28,889 nt of DNA, from assembly GCA_002418185.1 (NCBI GenBank), contig DIDN01000026.1:1-28889 (forward strand), read 5' to 3'. The notes beneath the pieces were generated by a model, which did not search any database, was not told the DNA's origin, and was given only the letters and a program-made list of their open reading frames with translations. Shown in pieces: positions 22,113 to 28,866 of the stretch (the stretch's first letter is position 1; the number at the start of each line of letters is the position of its first letter). A program made the translations under genes and the position numbers. This DNA comes from Deltaproteobacteria bacterium UBA5799. GTDB lineage: Bacteria > Desulfobacterota > GWC2-55-46.

Positions 22113-23023
22113 CTCTGTGTACATCCCGGACAGAACCTGAGGCCCGTCTCCAGGAACTCCCCTTCGAAATCAGCCGGTAGCGGAGGGAAGGGGGCGGCCC
22201 TCCATACGGCGCTGACGAGAGATTCGTCAAATACCTGGTTTCCGGAGCTTGCCTCGACGGATGCGCTTACAAGCTCCCCGGAGCGCGATATCTTTATCGA
22301 CACTATGAGGGAGACCTTGCTGTCCCTCAGCGCCTGCGGGTACGACCAGTTGTCGTCTATCCTGGCTTTTATTATCGTGTAGTACGCCGGGTACCTGTCC
22401 TCGAAGGACTTTATCGCCCCGCCTGAGGGGCGCTCCGGGGCCTTCGCGGCAGCGGCGTCGGCCCGGGCCTCGGTCTCCGGCGCCTTAACGGGTTCGCGGG
22501 AAGATATCTCGTCACGGAGCTTCCTGAGCCGTTCCTTGCGCGCCTCTTCCTCTTCGAGCTTCTTCTTTATGTCCTCTATCCTGGAGCTTACGGCCTTTTC
22601 GTCCTCCCTTTTACGGACGCTCTCGGAGATGCTCCGCAAGGTGTTGTCTATCGAGACGTCCGGAGGCTTCGGGGCCTCCTTTTCCTTAACCTTGACGCTC
22701 TGGGCCGGGCTCTCCTTCGGGGCCGGGGGCGCCGGCTCTTTTTTTGCGGCCTCTTTGGGCGGCGGCGCCTCTTTTTCCTTAGGGGCCGCCTCCTTCTTCA
22801 AGGGCGGGGGCTTCTCCTTTTCCGCCTTGGGCCGGGGCTTGGGAGCGGGCTTTGCGCGTTTCGGCCCGGGCTCCGGGACCAGGTCCACCATCTGGACGGG
22901 GTTTATGAAGACCCTCGCCGGCTCCGAGCTGAAAAGGAGCGCGGCGGCTATGGCGACCCCCACGTGCAGGAGGACCGAGACCCCCACCACCCAGCCGAAC
23001 CCCTTCATCCGGTAGCGGGTCAT
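22109..23023 (-). CDS. tolA: TolA / TonB-family energy transducer
   Basis: A 304-residue protein with one N-terminal membrane anchor (about 9-31), a long Lys/Pro/Glu/Ala-rich periplasm-spanning segment (about 50-215, partly coiled coil) and a TonB/TolA C-terminal domain (about 210-295) with NWSYPQALRDSKVSLIVSI. It transmits proton-motive force from TolQR to TolB-Pal. Its position between tolR and tolB argues for TolA rather than TonB. The last residues carry a CPGC motif (RFCPGC) that is unusual for TolA. Start and stop overlap both neighbours by four bases. Confidence 0.92.
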   Translation of the reverse strand: MTRYRMKGFGWVVGVSVLLHVGVAIAAALLFSSEPARVFINPVQMVDLVPEPGPKRAKPAPKPRPKAEKEKPPPLKKEAAPKEKEAPPPKEAAKKEPAPPAPKESPAQSVKVKEKEAPKPPDVSIDNTLRSISESVRKREDEKAVSSRIEDIKKKLEEEEARKERLRKLRDEISSREPVKAPETEARADAAAAKAPERPSGGAIKSFEDRYPAYYTIIKARIDDNWSYPQALRDSKVSLIVSIKISRSGELVSASVEASSGNQVFDESLVSAVWRAAPFPPLPADFEGEFLETGLRFCPGCTQR

Positions 23024-23439
23024 CTACCCCGACCGGGGGGCTCGGTGACCATGCCCACCTTGCTTATTCCGGCTTTTCTTATAGTGCCCATGGCGCTCAC
23101 CACGAACCCGTAGGGGACCGATTCGTCCGCCCGGAGGAGTACCATGCGTGTCGCGTTCTCCCCGGCTATGGCCCTGAGCTTGTCCCCGAGCTCCTTCTCG
23201 CTCATCACGGTGTCGTTAAGGCGGATCCGGCGCTTCCTGTCGATAGTGACCACGAGCGGCTCTTCTCCGGAGCTTATGGCGCCTGCCTCGACCTTCGGGA
23301 GGTCGACGTCGAGCCCCTCCTGCATCATCGGGGCGGTCACCATGAAGATGATGAGGAGCACCAGCATGACGTCAACGAAAGGCGTGACGTTTATCTGGGA
23401 CATGAGCCTGGGGTTCCGCCGTCCGCCTCCGGTCTCCAT
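23020..23439 (-). CDS. tolR: Biopolymer transport protein TolR (ExbD family)
   Basis: A 139-residue protein with a single membrane helix (about 22-40, FVDVMLVLLIIFMVTAPMM) containing Asp23, the proton-pathway residue of TolR/ExbD, and a periplasmic domain (about 45-135). It forms the stator-like motor with TolQ. It starts three bases after the tolQ stop and overlaps tolA by four bases. Confidence 0.95.
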   Translation of the reverse strand: METGGGRRNPRLMSQINVTPFVDVMLVLLIIFMVTAPMMQEGLDVDLPKVEAGAISSGEEPLVVTIDRKRRIRLNDTVMSEKELGDKLRAIAGENATRMVLLRADESVPYGFVVSAMGTIRKAGISKVGMVTEPPGRGR

Positions 23440-23442
23440 GGA

Positions 23443-24144
23443 CTATCCCTTCTTGCCCGCCTGCTTCTCCAGGACGTTCATTATGTCAGACGAGAAATTG
23501 CCCATTTCGGTCGAGATGCGCCCGATCCTGACCTGTATGTGATTATAACCCATAACCGCCGGTATCGCGGCAAGGAGGCCTATGGCGGTTGCCACAAGGG
23601 CCTCGGAGATGCCCGGCGCGACGACCGCGAGGTTGGCCGCGCCCTTGGCGCCTATGTCCCTGAACGAGGTCATTATGCCCCAGACCGTGCCGAAAAGGCC
23701 GATGAAAGGGGCGGTGTTGCCGGTGGTGGCCAGGAACCCGACCGCGTACTCGAGCCTGGCCGTCTCCGAGTCCATGGCCTTCTTGAGTATCCTCTCGAAC
23801 CTTTCAAGGTCCTCTTTCCTGAGCCAGGCCTCGCCGCCCTCGGCCGCCTTCTTCAGGCCGGTTATCTCGTTATAGGCTGCCGCGAATATGCCGGCAAGGG
23901 GGGTGTTTTTATAGTTCTTGGTGGCGTTGAAGACGTGGGCGAACTGGCGTTTTTCCCAGAAAAGGTCGTGGAAGGCGGCCGACTCCTTCTCTATCTTCCT
24001 GAGGACCAGGACCTTGTAGCCTATTATAGCCCACGAGACGACCGAGAAGAGGACGAGGACGAGGATTACGAACTTGACCATCGGTCCGGCGCTCCAGACC
24101 ATGTCCCAGAGGCCGGAGTTTACAGTAGCCAGAGGCGTTTCCAA
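23443..24144 (-). CDS. tolQ: Biopolymer transport protein TolQ (MotA/TolQ/ExbB family)
   Basis: A 233-residue inner-membrane protein with three helices (about 20-42, 133-155 and 170-195). The TGNTAPFIGLFGTVWGIMTSF region (from about residue 140) and the following APGISEALVATAIGLLAAIPAV stretch are the family's channel-forming motifs. It is the first gene of the tolQ-R-A-B-pal-cpoB operon. The start appears to be a TTG at 24144, with AAGGAGA seven bases upstream. No ATG fits as well. Confidence 0.95.
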   Translation of the reverse strand: METPLATVNSGLWDMVWSAGPMVKFVILVLVLFSVVSWAIIGYKVLVLRKIEKESAAFHDLFWEKRQFAHVFNATKNYKNTPLAGIFAAAYNEITGLKKAAEGGEAWLRKEDLERFERILKKAMDSETARLEYAVGFLATTGNTAPFIGLFGTVWGIMTSFRDIGAKGAANLAVVAPGISEALVATAIGLLAAIPAVMGYNHIQVRIGRISTEMGNFSSDIMNVLEKQAGKKG

Positions 24145-24165
24145 GCGGGTTTCTCCTTTTTCATT

Positions 24166-24179
24166 GCCTTCCGGAAGGC
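24166..24179. promoter_or_regulatory. Perfect palindrome in the tolQ leader
   Basis: GCCTTCCGGAAGGC is a perfect 14-bp palindrome ending 22 bases before the tolQ start, and a TATAAC -10-like element (24192-24197, minus strand) lies just upstream. It could be an operator or a leader hairpin. I found no matching -35 element. Confidence 0.35.
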
Positions 24180-24302
24180 TTCGGAAAAAATGTTATAACT
24201 CATGGGGTGGGGTGTTTCCGTGACTTTTATTCGTTCAGGCGTACATCCATAAAAGGTAACATCATTATTTCTCGTAGTCAATCAACATCCGAAATTTTCG
24301 AA

Positions 24303-24323
24303 GCGGCGTGCGCCGCGATTTTT
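24303..24323 (+). terminator. Possible hairpin terminator upstream of crcB
   Basis: GCGGC-GTGC-GCCGC (24303-24316) is followed closely by five T residues (24319-24323). No plus-strand gene ends upstream, so its purpose is unclear. It may insulate crcB from antisense or read-through transcription. Confidence 0.3.
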
Positions 24324-24336
24324 GCGAGAAAATAAT

Positions 24337-24365
24337 TTGCCTTGGCGGGGCTTTTGAAATAGAAT
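24337..24365 (+). promoter_or_regulatory. Promoter of crcB
   Basis: TTGCCT (24337-24342, 4/6 to -35) is followed after 17 bases by TAGAAT (24360-24365, 5/6 to -10). The predicted start near 24372 leaves a leader of only about 20 bases, too short for a fluoride riboswitch. Confidence 0.6.
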
Positions 24366-24390
24366 ACACGCTGCGACTTCCAGGAACCCG

Positions 24391-24774
24391 GTGTATGATA
24401 TGACAAAGCTCCTCCTAATGGCCGTAGCGGGCGGCGCAGGCACTCTTTCCCGTTATTTCCTCGGCGGCATCGTCCAGAAGCTCTACGGCGGGCCCTTCCC
24501 CTGGGGCACCTTTGCCGTGAACATCAGCGGCACGTTCCTTTTCGGGCTCGTATGGGCCATTGCCGAGACGAGGCTCGCGTTCGGGAGCGAGGCCCGCGCC
24601 GTGGTCTTCATAGGGTTTTTCGGCGCGTTCACCACTTTTTCGACCCTCATGTTCGAGAGCGGCGAGCTTCTAAGGGACTCCCAGTGGGCGCTCGCCCTCG
24701 GGAACCTGGCTTTGCAGAACGTAACGGGCATCATCTTCCTTTTCCTGGGCCTTGCCCTGGGAAGGCTCCTCTGA
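24391..24774 (+). CDS. crcB: Fluoride ion exporter CrcB/FluC
   Basis: A 127-residue inner-membrane protein with four helices. Family motifs are GGAGTLSRY (14-22), FAVNISGTFLFG with Asn44, and the phenylalanine-rich GFFGAFTTFSTLMFE (75-89) that lines the fluoride pore. It exports cytoplasmic fluoride as a dual-topology dimer. The start is probably the GTG at 24391 (AGGA five bases upstream); an ATG at 24400 is the alternative. A DUF190 gene follows 16 bases later, a pairing seen in many bacteria. Confidence 0.94.
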   Translation: MYDMTKLLLMAVAGGAGTLSRYFLGGIVQKLYGGPFPWGTFAVNISGTFLFGLVWAIAETRLAFGSEARAVVFIGFFGAFTTFSTLMFESGELLRDSQWALALGNLALQNVTGIIFLFLGLALGRLL

Positions 24775-24790
24775 GCCGGAGGTTATGGAA

Positions 24791-25132
24791 ATGCGTCTCC
24801 CCGAAGAAGCGCAGGCAATAAGGGTATTCATAGGCGAGAGCGACAGGTACGAAGGCCGCCCCCTTTACCAGGCTATCGTGGAGGAGGCGCGCGCCTTCGG
24901 CCTCGCGGGCGCGACGGTATTGAGGGGGCTTATGGGCTTCGGGGTAGGGAGCCGCCTCCATACGGCCAAGGTCCTCCGGATATCCGAGGACCTTCCTGTA
25001 ATCGTCGAGCTGGTCGACAAGGCCGAGCGCATGGAGGCCTTCCTGCCTGTCCTGGACAGGATGGTAGGCGAAGGCCTCATAACCATCGAGCCGGTAAAGG
25101 TATTCGCTTACAGGGGCCGGAAGGCGGACTGA
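24791..25132 (+). CDS. DUF190 family protein
   Basis: A 113-residue cytosolic protein of the DUF190 family, a PII-like ferredoxin fold. Typical stretches are IRVFIGESDRYEGRPLYQAI and AGATVLRGLMGFG, followed by LPVIVELVDKAERMEAFLP. Genes of this family often accompany crcB, suggesting a role in fluoride resistance or its regulation, but the function is not established. The ATG at 24791 is eight bases from GGAGG; an in-frame ATG at 24785 is only two bases away and so less likely. Confidence 0.9.
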   Translation: MRLPEEAQAIRVFIGESDRYEGRPLYQAIVEEARAFGLAGATVLRGLMGFGVGSRLHTAKVLRISEDLPVIVELVDKAERMEAFLPVLDRMVGEGLITIEPVKVFAYRGRKAD

Positions 25133-25184
25133 CGGCCCATCCGGACGCGGCTGTCCGTCGGTTATCTTTTTTCCGATTTTTTTT
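25131..25184 (+). terminator. Probable terminator after the crcB-DUF190 operon
   Basis: A modest stem (CGGAC-GCGGCT-GTCCG at 25142-25157, or GACGG at 25131-25135 with CCGTC at 25155-25159) is followed by two T-tracts (25167-25172 and 25177-25184). The pairing is weak but the T-tracts and the position fit. Confidence 0.45.
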
Positions 25185-25205
25185 GACCTGCCCTGGTATT
25201 TTCCC

Positions 25206-25235
25206 TTGACAGGGCACAATATATTGTGGTTTACT
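25206..25235 (+). promoter_or_regulatory. Promoter of nrdJ
   Basis: A perfect -35 TTGACA (25206-25211) is followed after 18 bases by TTTACT (25230-25235, 4/6 to -10). A NrdR box fills the spacer. The predicted start near 25242 gives a leader of about 200 bases. Confidence 0.6.
25214..25229. promoter_or_regulatory. NrdR box 1
   Basis: CACAATATATTGTG (25215-25228) is a perfect palindrome and an excellent match to the NrdR box consensus (ACACWATATATWGTGT). It lies between the -35 and -10 of the nrdJ promoter, where binding of the dATP/ATP-sensing repressor NrdR would block transcription. Confidence 0.85.
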
Positions 25236-25245
25236 GCGTCCTATC

Positions 25246-25261
25246 CTACAATATAGACGAT
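25246..25261. promoter_or_regulatory. NrdR box 2 (degenerate)
   Basis: TACAATATA (25247-25255) repeats the left half of box 1 exactly 32 bases downstream, the three-turn spacing usual for paired NrdR boxes. The right half is poorly conserved. It overlaps the predicted transcription start. Confidence 0.65.
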
Positions 25262-25447
25262 TATTCAAATAAATCAATAAGTTGTATACCATCTGCCTTT
25301 TCTGTAAATCCCGGCCTCGGGGCAGGGCTTTCGGGTCCCCTTAAGAGGTCCTTATTTCCGGTCGGATTTCCGCCACAGAACCTTGGTAATCACGTTATGG
25401 AATCAATGTTTTTTGTTTACGTTAAAAATTGTTCATGGGGGTATTGA
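25262..25447 (+). other. Untranslated leader of nrdJ
   Basis: About 190 bases with AT-rich ends and a GC-rich middle. Although nrdJ needs cobalamin, I found no B12-box or cobalamin riboswitch core here, and no short gene with a credible start. Confidence 0.4.
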
Positions 25448-27841
25448 ATGGGAACGGACAGTGACATTTACAGCCGCTTATTGACCGCCGAGACGGCCTC
25501 GAAGGCACCGAAACGGGGTGGCGCCCATACAAGGCCCCGGGTACAGGTGCCCCGTATAGAAGTGAACGAGAACGGGCGGAGGGTCCTTGAGAAGAGGTAT
25601 CTTAAGAGGGACGTCCTCGGAAACCCGGTTGAGACCATAGAGGAGATGTTCTGGCGCGTGAGCTCGAACATAGCCGAGGCAGAGAGGCTCTTCGACCCGG
25701 ACGCAGACGTCGAGGCCGTGGCGGACGAGTTCTATGCGATGATGGCTTCCCTCGAGTTCCTCCCGAACTCCCCGACCCTCATGAACGCGGGCAGGGAACT
25801 CCAGCAGCTCTCGGCCTGCTTCGTCCTCCCGGTCGAGGACTCGATGGAGTCGATATTCGAGGCGGTAAAGCACACGGCCCTCATACACAAGTCCGGCGGC
25901 GGGACCGGGTTTTCCTTCTCCAGGCTCCGCCCCTCCGGCGACTCGGTCGGCTCGACCTCCGGGATATCCTCGGGGCCCATATCCTTCATGACGGTCTTTG
26001 ACAGCGCTACCGAGGCCATAAAGCAGGGCGGCACGAGGAGGGGCGCGAACATGGGCATACTCCGCGTCGACCACCCGGACATCATGAACTTCATAACCTG
26101 CAAGGAGGACAACTCCAAGCTCAACAACTTCAACATCTCCGTGAGCCTCACTTCGGAGTTCATGAAGGCGGTCGAGGAGGACGGCGATTTCGAGCTAAGG
26201 AACCCGCGGGACGGGAAGCCCGTCGGCACGCTCGGGGCGCGCGAGGTCTTCGACAAGATAGTCTGCATGGCCTGGAAGAACGGCGACCCGGGCATCATAT
26301 ACATAGACAGCATGAACGCGGACAACCCCACGCCGCACGTGGGGCAGATAGAGTCCACGAACCCGTGCGGCGAGCAGCCGCTCCTTCCTTACGAGTCCTG
26401 CAACCTGGGCTCCATTAACCTGAGCCGCATGGTCGTCAGGAACGAAAACGGGTGCGAGTTCGACTGGACCAGGCTCGAGGAGACGGTAAGGAAGTCCGTC
26501 CACTTCCTCGACAACGTCATAGAGATGAACAAGTACCCCATTGAGCAGATCGAGAAGGTCACGAAATCGAACAGGAAGATAGGCCTCGGGGTCATGGGCT
26601 TTGCCGACCTCCTCATCCGCCTCGGCATCCCGTACAACTCGGAAGAGGCCATCACGCTCGCAGAGGAGATAATGTCCTTGATACAGAAGAAGGGGATGCA
26701 GGCCTCGATGGACCTGGCCGTCGAAAGGGGCGCGTTCCCGAACTTCAAGGGCTCCATATACGACGGCAAGGGCAAGCCCCCGAGGAACGCGACCGTGACG
26801 ACCATCGCGCCGACCGGCACCATCTCCATCATAGCCGGCTGCTCGTCCGGCATAGAGCCCCTCTTCGCGCTCGCATTCACCAGGAACGTCATGGAAGGGA
26901 CCGAGCTCCTTGAGGTGAACCCCCTCTTCGAGGAGTACGCCAGGGAGACGGGCTTTGACAGCCCCGAGCTCATGAAGGAGGTGGCGAACAAAGGCACCCT
27001 GCACGACATAGACGGCATACCTGACGAGGCGAAGCGGGTCTTCGTGACCGCGCACGACATCACGCCGGAATGGCACATAAAGATGCAGGCCGCGTTCCAG
27101 AAGTACACCGACAACGCCGTCTCCAAGACAGTGAACTTCCCGAACGAGGCCACCGTGGACGATGTCGCCTCGGCCTATCTCATGGCCTACAAGCTCGGCT
27201 GCAAGGGCATCACCGTATACAGGGACGGCTCAAGGGACGTGCAGGTGCTCACCAAGGGGAGCGAGAAGCAGGCAAAGGCCGGGGCCGCGCCCCTGGAGGC
27301 GGCAGAGCAGGCCGCCGCAATCGAGCACGCGGCCAGGCCCAAGCCCAGGGGCGAGGTGGCCTTCGGCATAACCCGGAAGATAAAGACCGGCTGCGGGAAC
27401 CTCTACATAACCATAAACGAGGACGAGGAAGGGCGGCCCTTCGAGATATTCACGCAGATAGGAAAGGCCGGGGGGTGTGTTGCCTCCCAGTGCGAGGCAA
27501 TGGGCAGGATGACGTCGCTCGCGCTCCGTAGCGGTGTGGAGCCCAACGAGATAGTGAAGCAGATGCGCGGCATAAGCTGCCACCTGCCCGTGGGCTTCGG
27601 CGCCGGGAGGGTCATGTCCTGCGCCGACGCAATGGCCCAGGCCATGGACTGGTACCTCGGCTACAAGAGGCAGACCGGGTGCATAACAGCGGACCGGGAT
27701 GTGCTGGACACTCTCCCCAAGCAGTTCACGATGGGCCCCGAGGTCTTTAAGCGCGGCGCGTGCCCGGACTGCGGTAGCGCCGTTGAGCACGCGGACGGGT
27801 GCCTGGTGTGCAGGGGGTGCGGGTACAGCGAGTGCGGCTAA
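25448..27841 (+). CDS. nrdJ: Vitamin B12-dependent (class II) ribonucleotide reductase
   Basis: A 797-residue reductase that makes deoxyribonucleotides using adenosylcobalamin to generate its radical, with or without oxygen. Family landmarks: LSACFVLPVEDS with Cys124, NPCGEQPLLPYESCNLGSINL with Asn305, Cys307 and Glu309 (and Cys318), and the TTIAPTGTISIIAGCSSGIEP block. A C-terminal TSCPD-type region (CGNLYITINEDEEG onward, near 640-730) follows. The protein ends in a cysteine-rich tail (CPDC...CLVCRGCG) that resembles a zinc ribbon and may include the reducing cysteines. Length and organisation match bacterial NrdJ. It is preceded by a NrdR-box promoter and followed two bases after its stop by a large inverted repeat. 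Confidence 0.97.
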   Translation: MGTDSDIYSRLLTAETASKAPKRGGAHTRPRVQVPRIEVNENGRRVLEKRYLKRDVLGNPVETIEEMFWRVSSNIAEAERLFDPDADVEAVADEFYAMMASLEFLPNSPTLMNAGRELQQLSACFVLPVEDSMESIFEAVKHTALIHKSGGGTGFSFSRLRPSGDSVGSTSGISSGPISFMTVFDSATEAIKQGGTRRGANMGILRVDHPDIMNFITCKEDNSKLNNFNISVSLTSEFMKAVEEDGDFELRNPRDGKPVGTLGAREVFDKIVCMAWKNGDPGIIYIDSMNADNPTPHVGQIESTNPCGEQPLLPYESCNLGSINLSRMVVRNENGCEFDWTRLEETVRKSVHFLDNVIEMNKYPIEQIEKVTKSNRKIGLGVMGFADLLIRLGIPYNSEEAITLAEEIMSLIQKKGMQASMDLAVERGAFPNFKGSIYDGKGKPPRNATVTTIAPTGTISIIAGCSSGIEPLFALAFTRNVMEGTELLEVNPLFEEYARETGFDSPELMKEVANKGTLHDIDGIPDEAKRVFVTAHDITPEWHIKMQAAFQKYTDNAVSKTVNFPNEATVDDVASAYLMAYKLGCKGITVYRDGSRDVQVLTKGSEKQAKAGAAPLEAAEQAAAIEHAARPKPRGEVAFGITRKIKTGCGNLYITINEDEEGRPFEIFTQIGKAGGCVASQCEAMGRMTSLALRSGVEPNEIVKQMRGISCHLPVGFGAGRVMSCADAMAQAMDWYLGYKRQTGCITADRDVLDTLPKQFTMGPEVFKRGACPDCGSAVEHADGCLVCRGCGYSECG

Positions 27842-27842
27842 A

Positions 27843-27970
27843 CTGAAAATCGCTATTTTCCCCGAATCTCTTCGTTAGGGCGGAAATAAAAATGCTCACA
27901 TATTATTCATATATGCTCCGCTTTTTATTCCCGCCCTGCCTCGACCTCGGGGAAAATATCTGATTTTCAG
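27843..27970. repeat. 128-bp long inverted repeat behind nrdJ
   Basis: Three paired blocks, in order from the outside: CTGAAAATC/GATTTTCAG (9 bp, perfect), ATTTTCCCCGA/TCGGGGAAAAT (11 bp, perfect; 27855-27865 with 27947-27957) and a 16-bp block (27877-27892 with 27922-27937, one mismatch). The apex is AT-rich with a further CATAT/ATATG pairing. Flanks show no clear target duplication. The composition is AT-rich for this region. It could be a MITE-like insertion, a large stem-loop at the nrdJ 3' end, or both. Confidence 0.8.
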
Positions 27971-28007
27971 GAGGCGCCGTAAATTAACGAAAACGAAAGG
28001 GGAAGCA

Positions 28008-28226
28008 ATGGACATAGAGATGGAGTTCGAGTGCCGCGACTGCGGCTGGCTCTTCACCAGGAGCTTCCTTGAGATGGAGCACGGAAAGACGGTCAAGTGC
28101 CCGTTCTGCTCAGGCACGGGCCTTCTGATGAGGAGCGAAAGGGCCCTTACGTACGGAGACGAGTCCGAAGCGCCGGAACGCCTGCCCGGGGCCAGGTACC
28201 TGGCCGAGAACAAGATAAAACTCTAA
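28008..28226 (+). CDS. Small zinc-ribbon protein
   Basis: A 72-residue protein with two CXXC pairs (Cys9/Cys12 in FECRDCGW and Cys31/Cys34 in KCPFCSG), so one zinc site in the first half and a polar C-terminal tail. It is similar in layout to small zinc-ribbon or FmdB-like proteins, but I cannot assign a family. The ATG has a purine-rich AGGGGAAG site. It lies between the inverted repeat and a very strong terminator, so it is probably a single-gene unit unless nrdJ transcription reads through the repeat. Confidence 0.72.
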   Translation: MDIEMEFECRDCGWLFTRSFLEMEHGKTVKCPFCSGTGLLMRSERALTYGDESEAPERLPGARYLAENKIKL

Positions 28227-28257
28227 CAAGAGGCGCCGAAAGGCGCCTCTTGTGTTT
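28227..28257 (+). terminator. Intrinsic terminator of the zinc-ribbon gene
   Basis: CAAGAGGCGCC-GAAA-GGCGCCTCTTG is a perfect 11-bp stem with a GNRA-type tetraloop (28227-28252). It begins right after the stop codon and is followed by TGTTTT. Confidence 0.92.
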
Positions 28258-28263
28258 TACAGG

Positions 28264-28286
28264 TAGGGTGGGCACCGCCCACCATC
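28264..28286 (+). repeat. REP hairpin, left copy
   Basis: Contains GGTGGGC-ACC-GCCCACC, a 7-bp stem with a three-base loop, preceded by TAGG-type bases. The 23-base unit is repeated exactly in inverted orientation at 28867-28889. Such REP units are the usual substrates of REP-associated transposases. Confidence 0.85.
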
Positions 28287-28312
28287 AAAACAGGAAACAA
28301 ATTGACATTGCC

Positions 28313-28864
28313 ATGCCGAATTATAGAAGGGAGAGGGAAGGCAACACGTTTTTCTTTACGGTCGTGACCTACGGCAGGCAACCGCTTCTGTGTCTGGAAG
28401 AAAGCAGGGCGGCTCTTGGCGACATAATAAAAGAGACTCAGGCGCGGATGCGTTTCGAAATAGATGCCTGGGTTTTGCTGCCGGACCACATCCATTGTAT
28501 CTGGACTCTGCCCGCGGGAGATAGCGATTATTCCGAACGTTGGGGGCTGATAAAGGCGGGGTATACAAAAAGGGTCGGCAAAGCGCTAACGACAAAAGCG
28601 CAGGTCGAGAACGCCTCACGCTTGAAGCACAGGGAACAGCTTGTATGGCAGAGGAGGTTCTGGGAACACCGGATACGCGACGAAAAGGATTTTGAAGCGC
28701 ACTGCGACTACATACATTACAATCCCGTCAAACACGGCCTGGCACGGTCCCCGCGGGATTGGGTTTATTCGACCTTCAGAAAGTATATGGAGCGAGGCAT
28801 TTATCCAGAGGACTGGGGAAGCTTGGATAAAATAGAATTTCGGGAAGGCATAGGAGCAGAATAA
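28313..28864 (+). CDS. REP-associated tyrosine transposase (RAYT, Y1_Tnp family)
   Basis: A 183-residue HUH nuclease of the IS200-like Y1 transposase family. The HUH pair is His-Ile-His in LLPDHIHCIW. The catalytic tyrosine is most likely in the CDYIHYNPVKHGL helix, a stretch diagnostic of RAYTs. The N terminus (YRRERE-GNTFFFTVVTYGR) is also typical. The ATG at 28313 fits the family start; the longer frame upstream overlaps the zinc-ribbon gene and the left REP and is not expected to be translated. It appears intact, so it may still be active. Confidence 0.92.
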   Translation: MPNYRREREGNTFFFTVVTYGRQPLLCLEESRAALGDIIKETQARMRFEIDAWVLLPDHIHCIWTLPAGDSDYSERWGLIKAGYTKRVGKALTTKAQVENASRLKHREQLVWQRRFWEHRIRDEKDFEAHCDYIHYNPVKHGLARSPRDWVYSTFRKYMERGIYPEDWGSLDKIEFREGIGAE

Positions 28865-28866
28865 AG

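Noticed and set aside
24200..24390. Fluoride riboswitch before crcB
   Set aside because: No match to the conserved core of the crcB motif was seen, and the best promoter leaves only about 20 bases of leader.
25262..25447. Cobalamin riboswitch before nrdJ
   Set aside because: No B12-box and no riboswitch core could be found in the leader.
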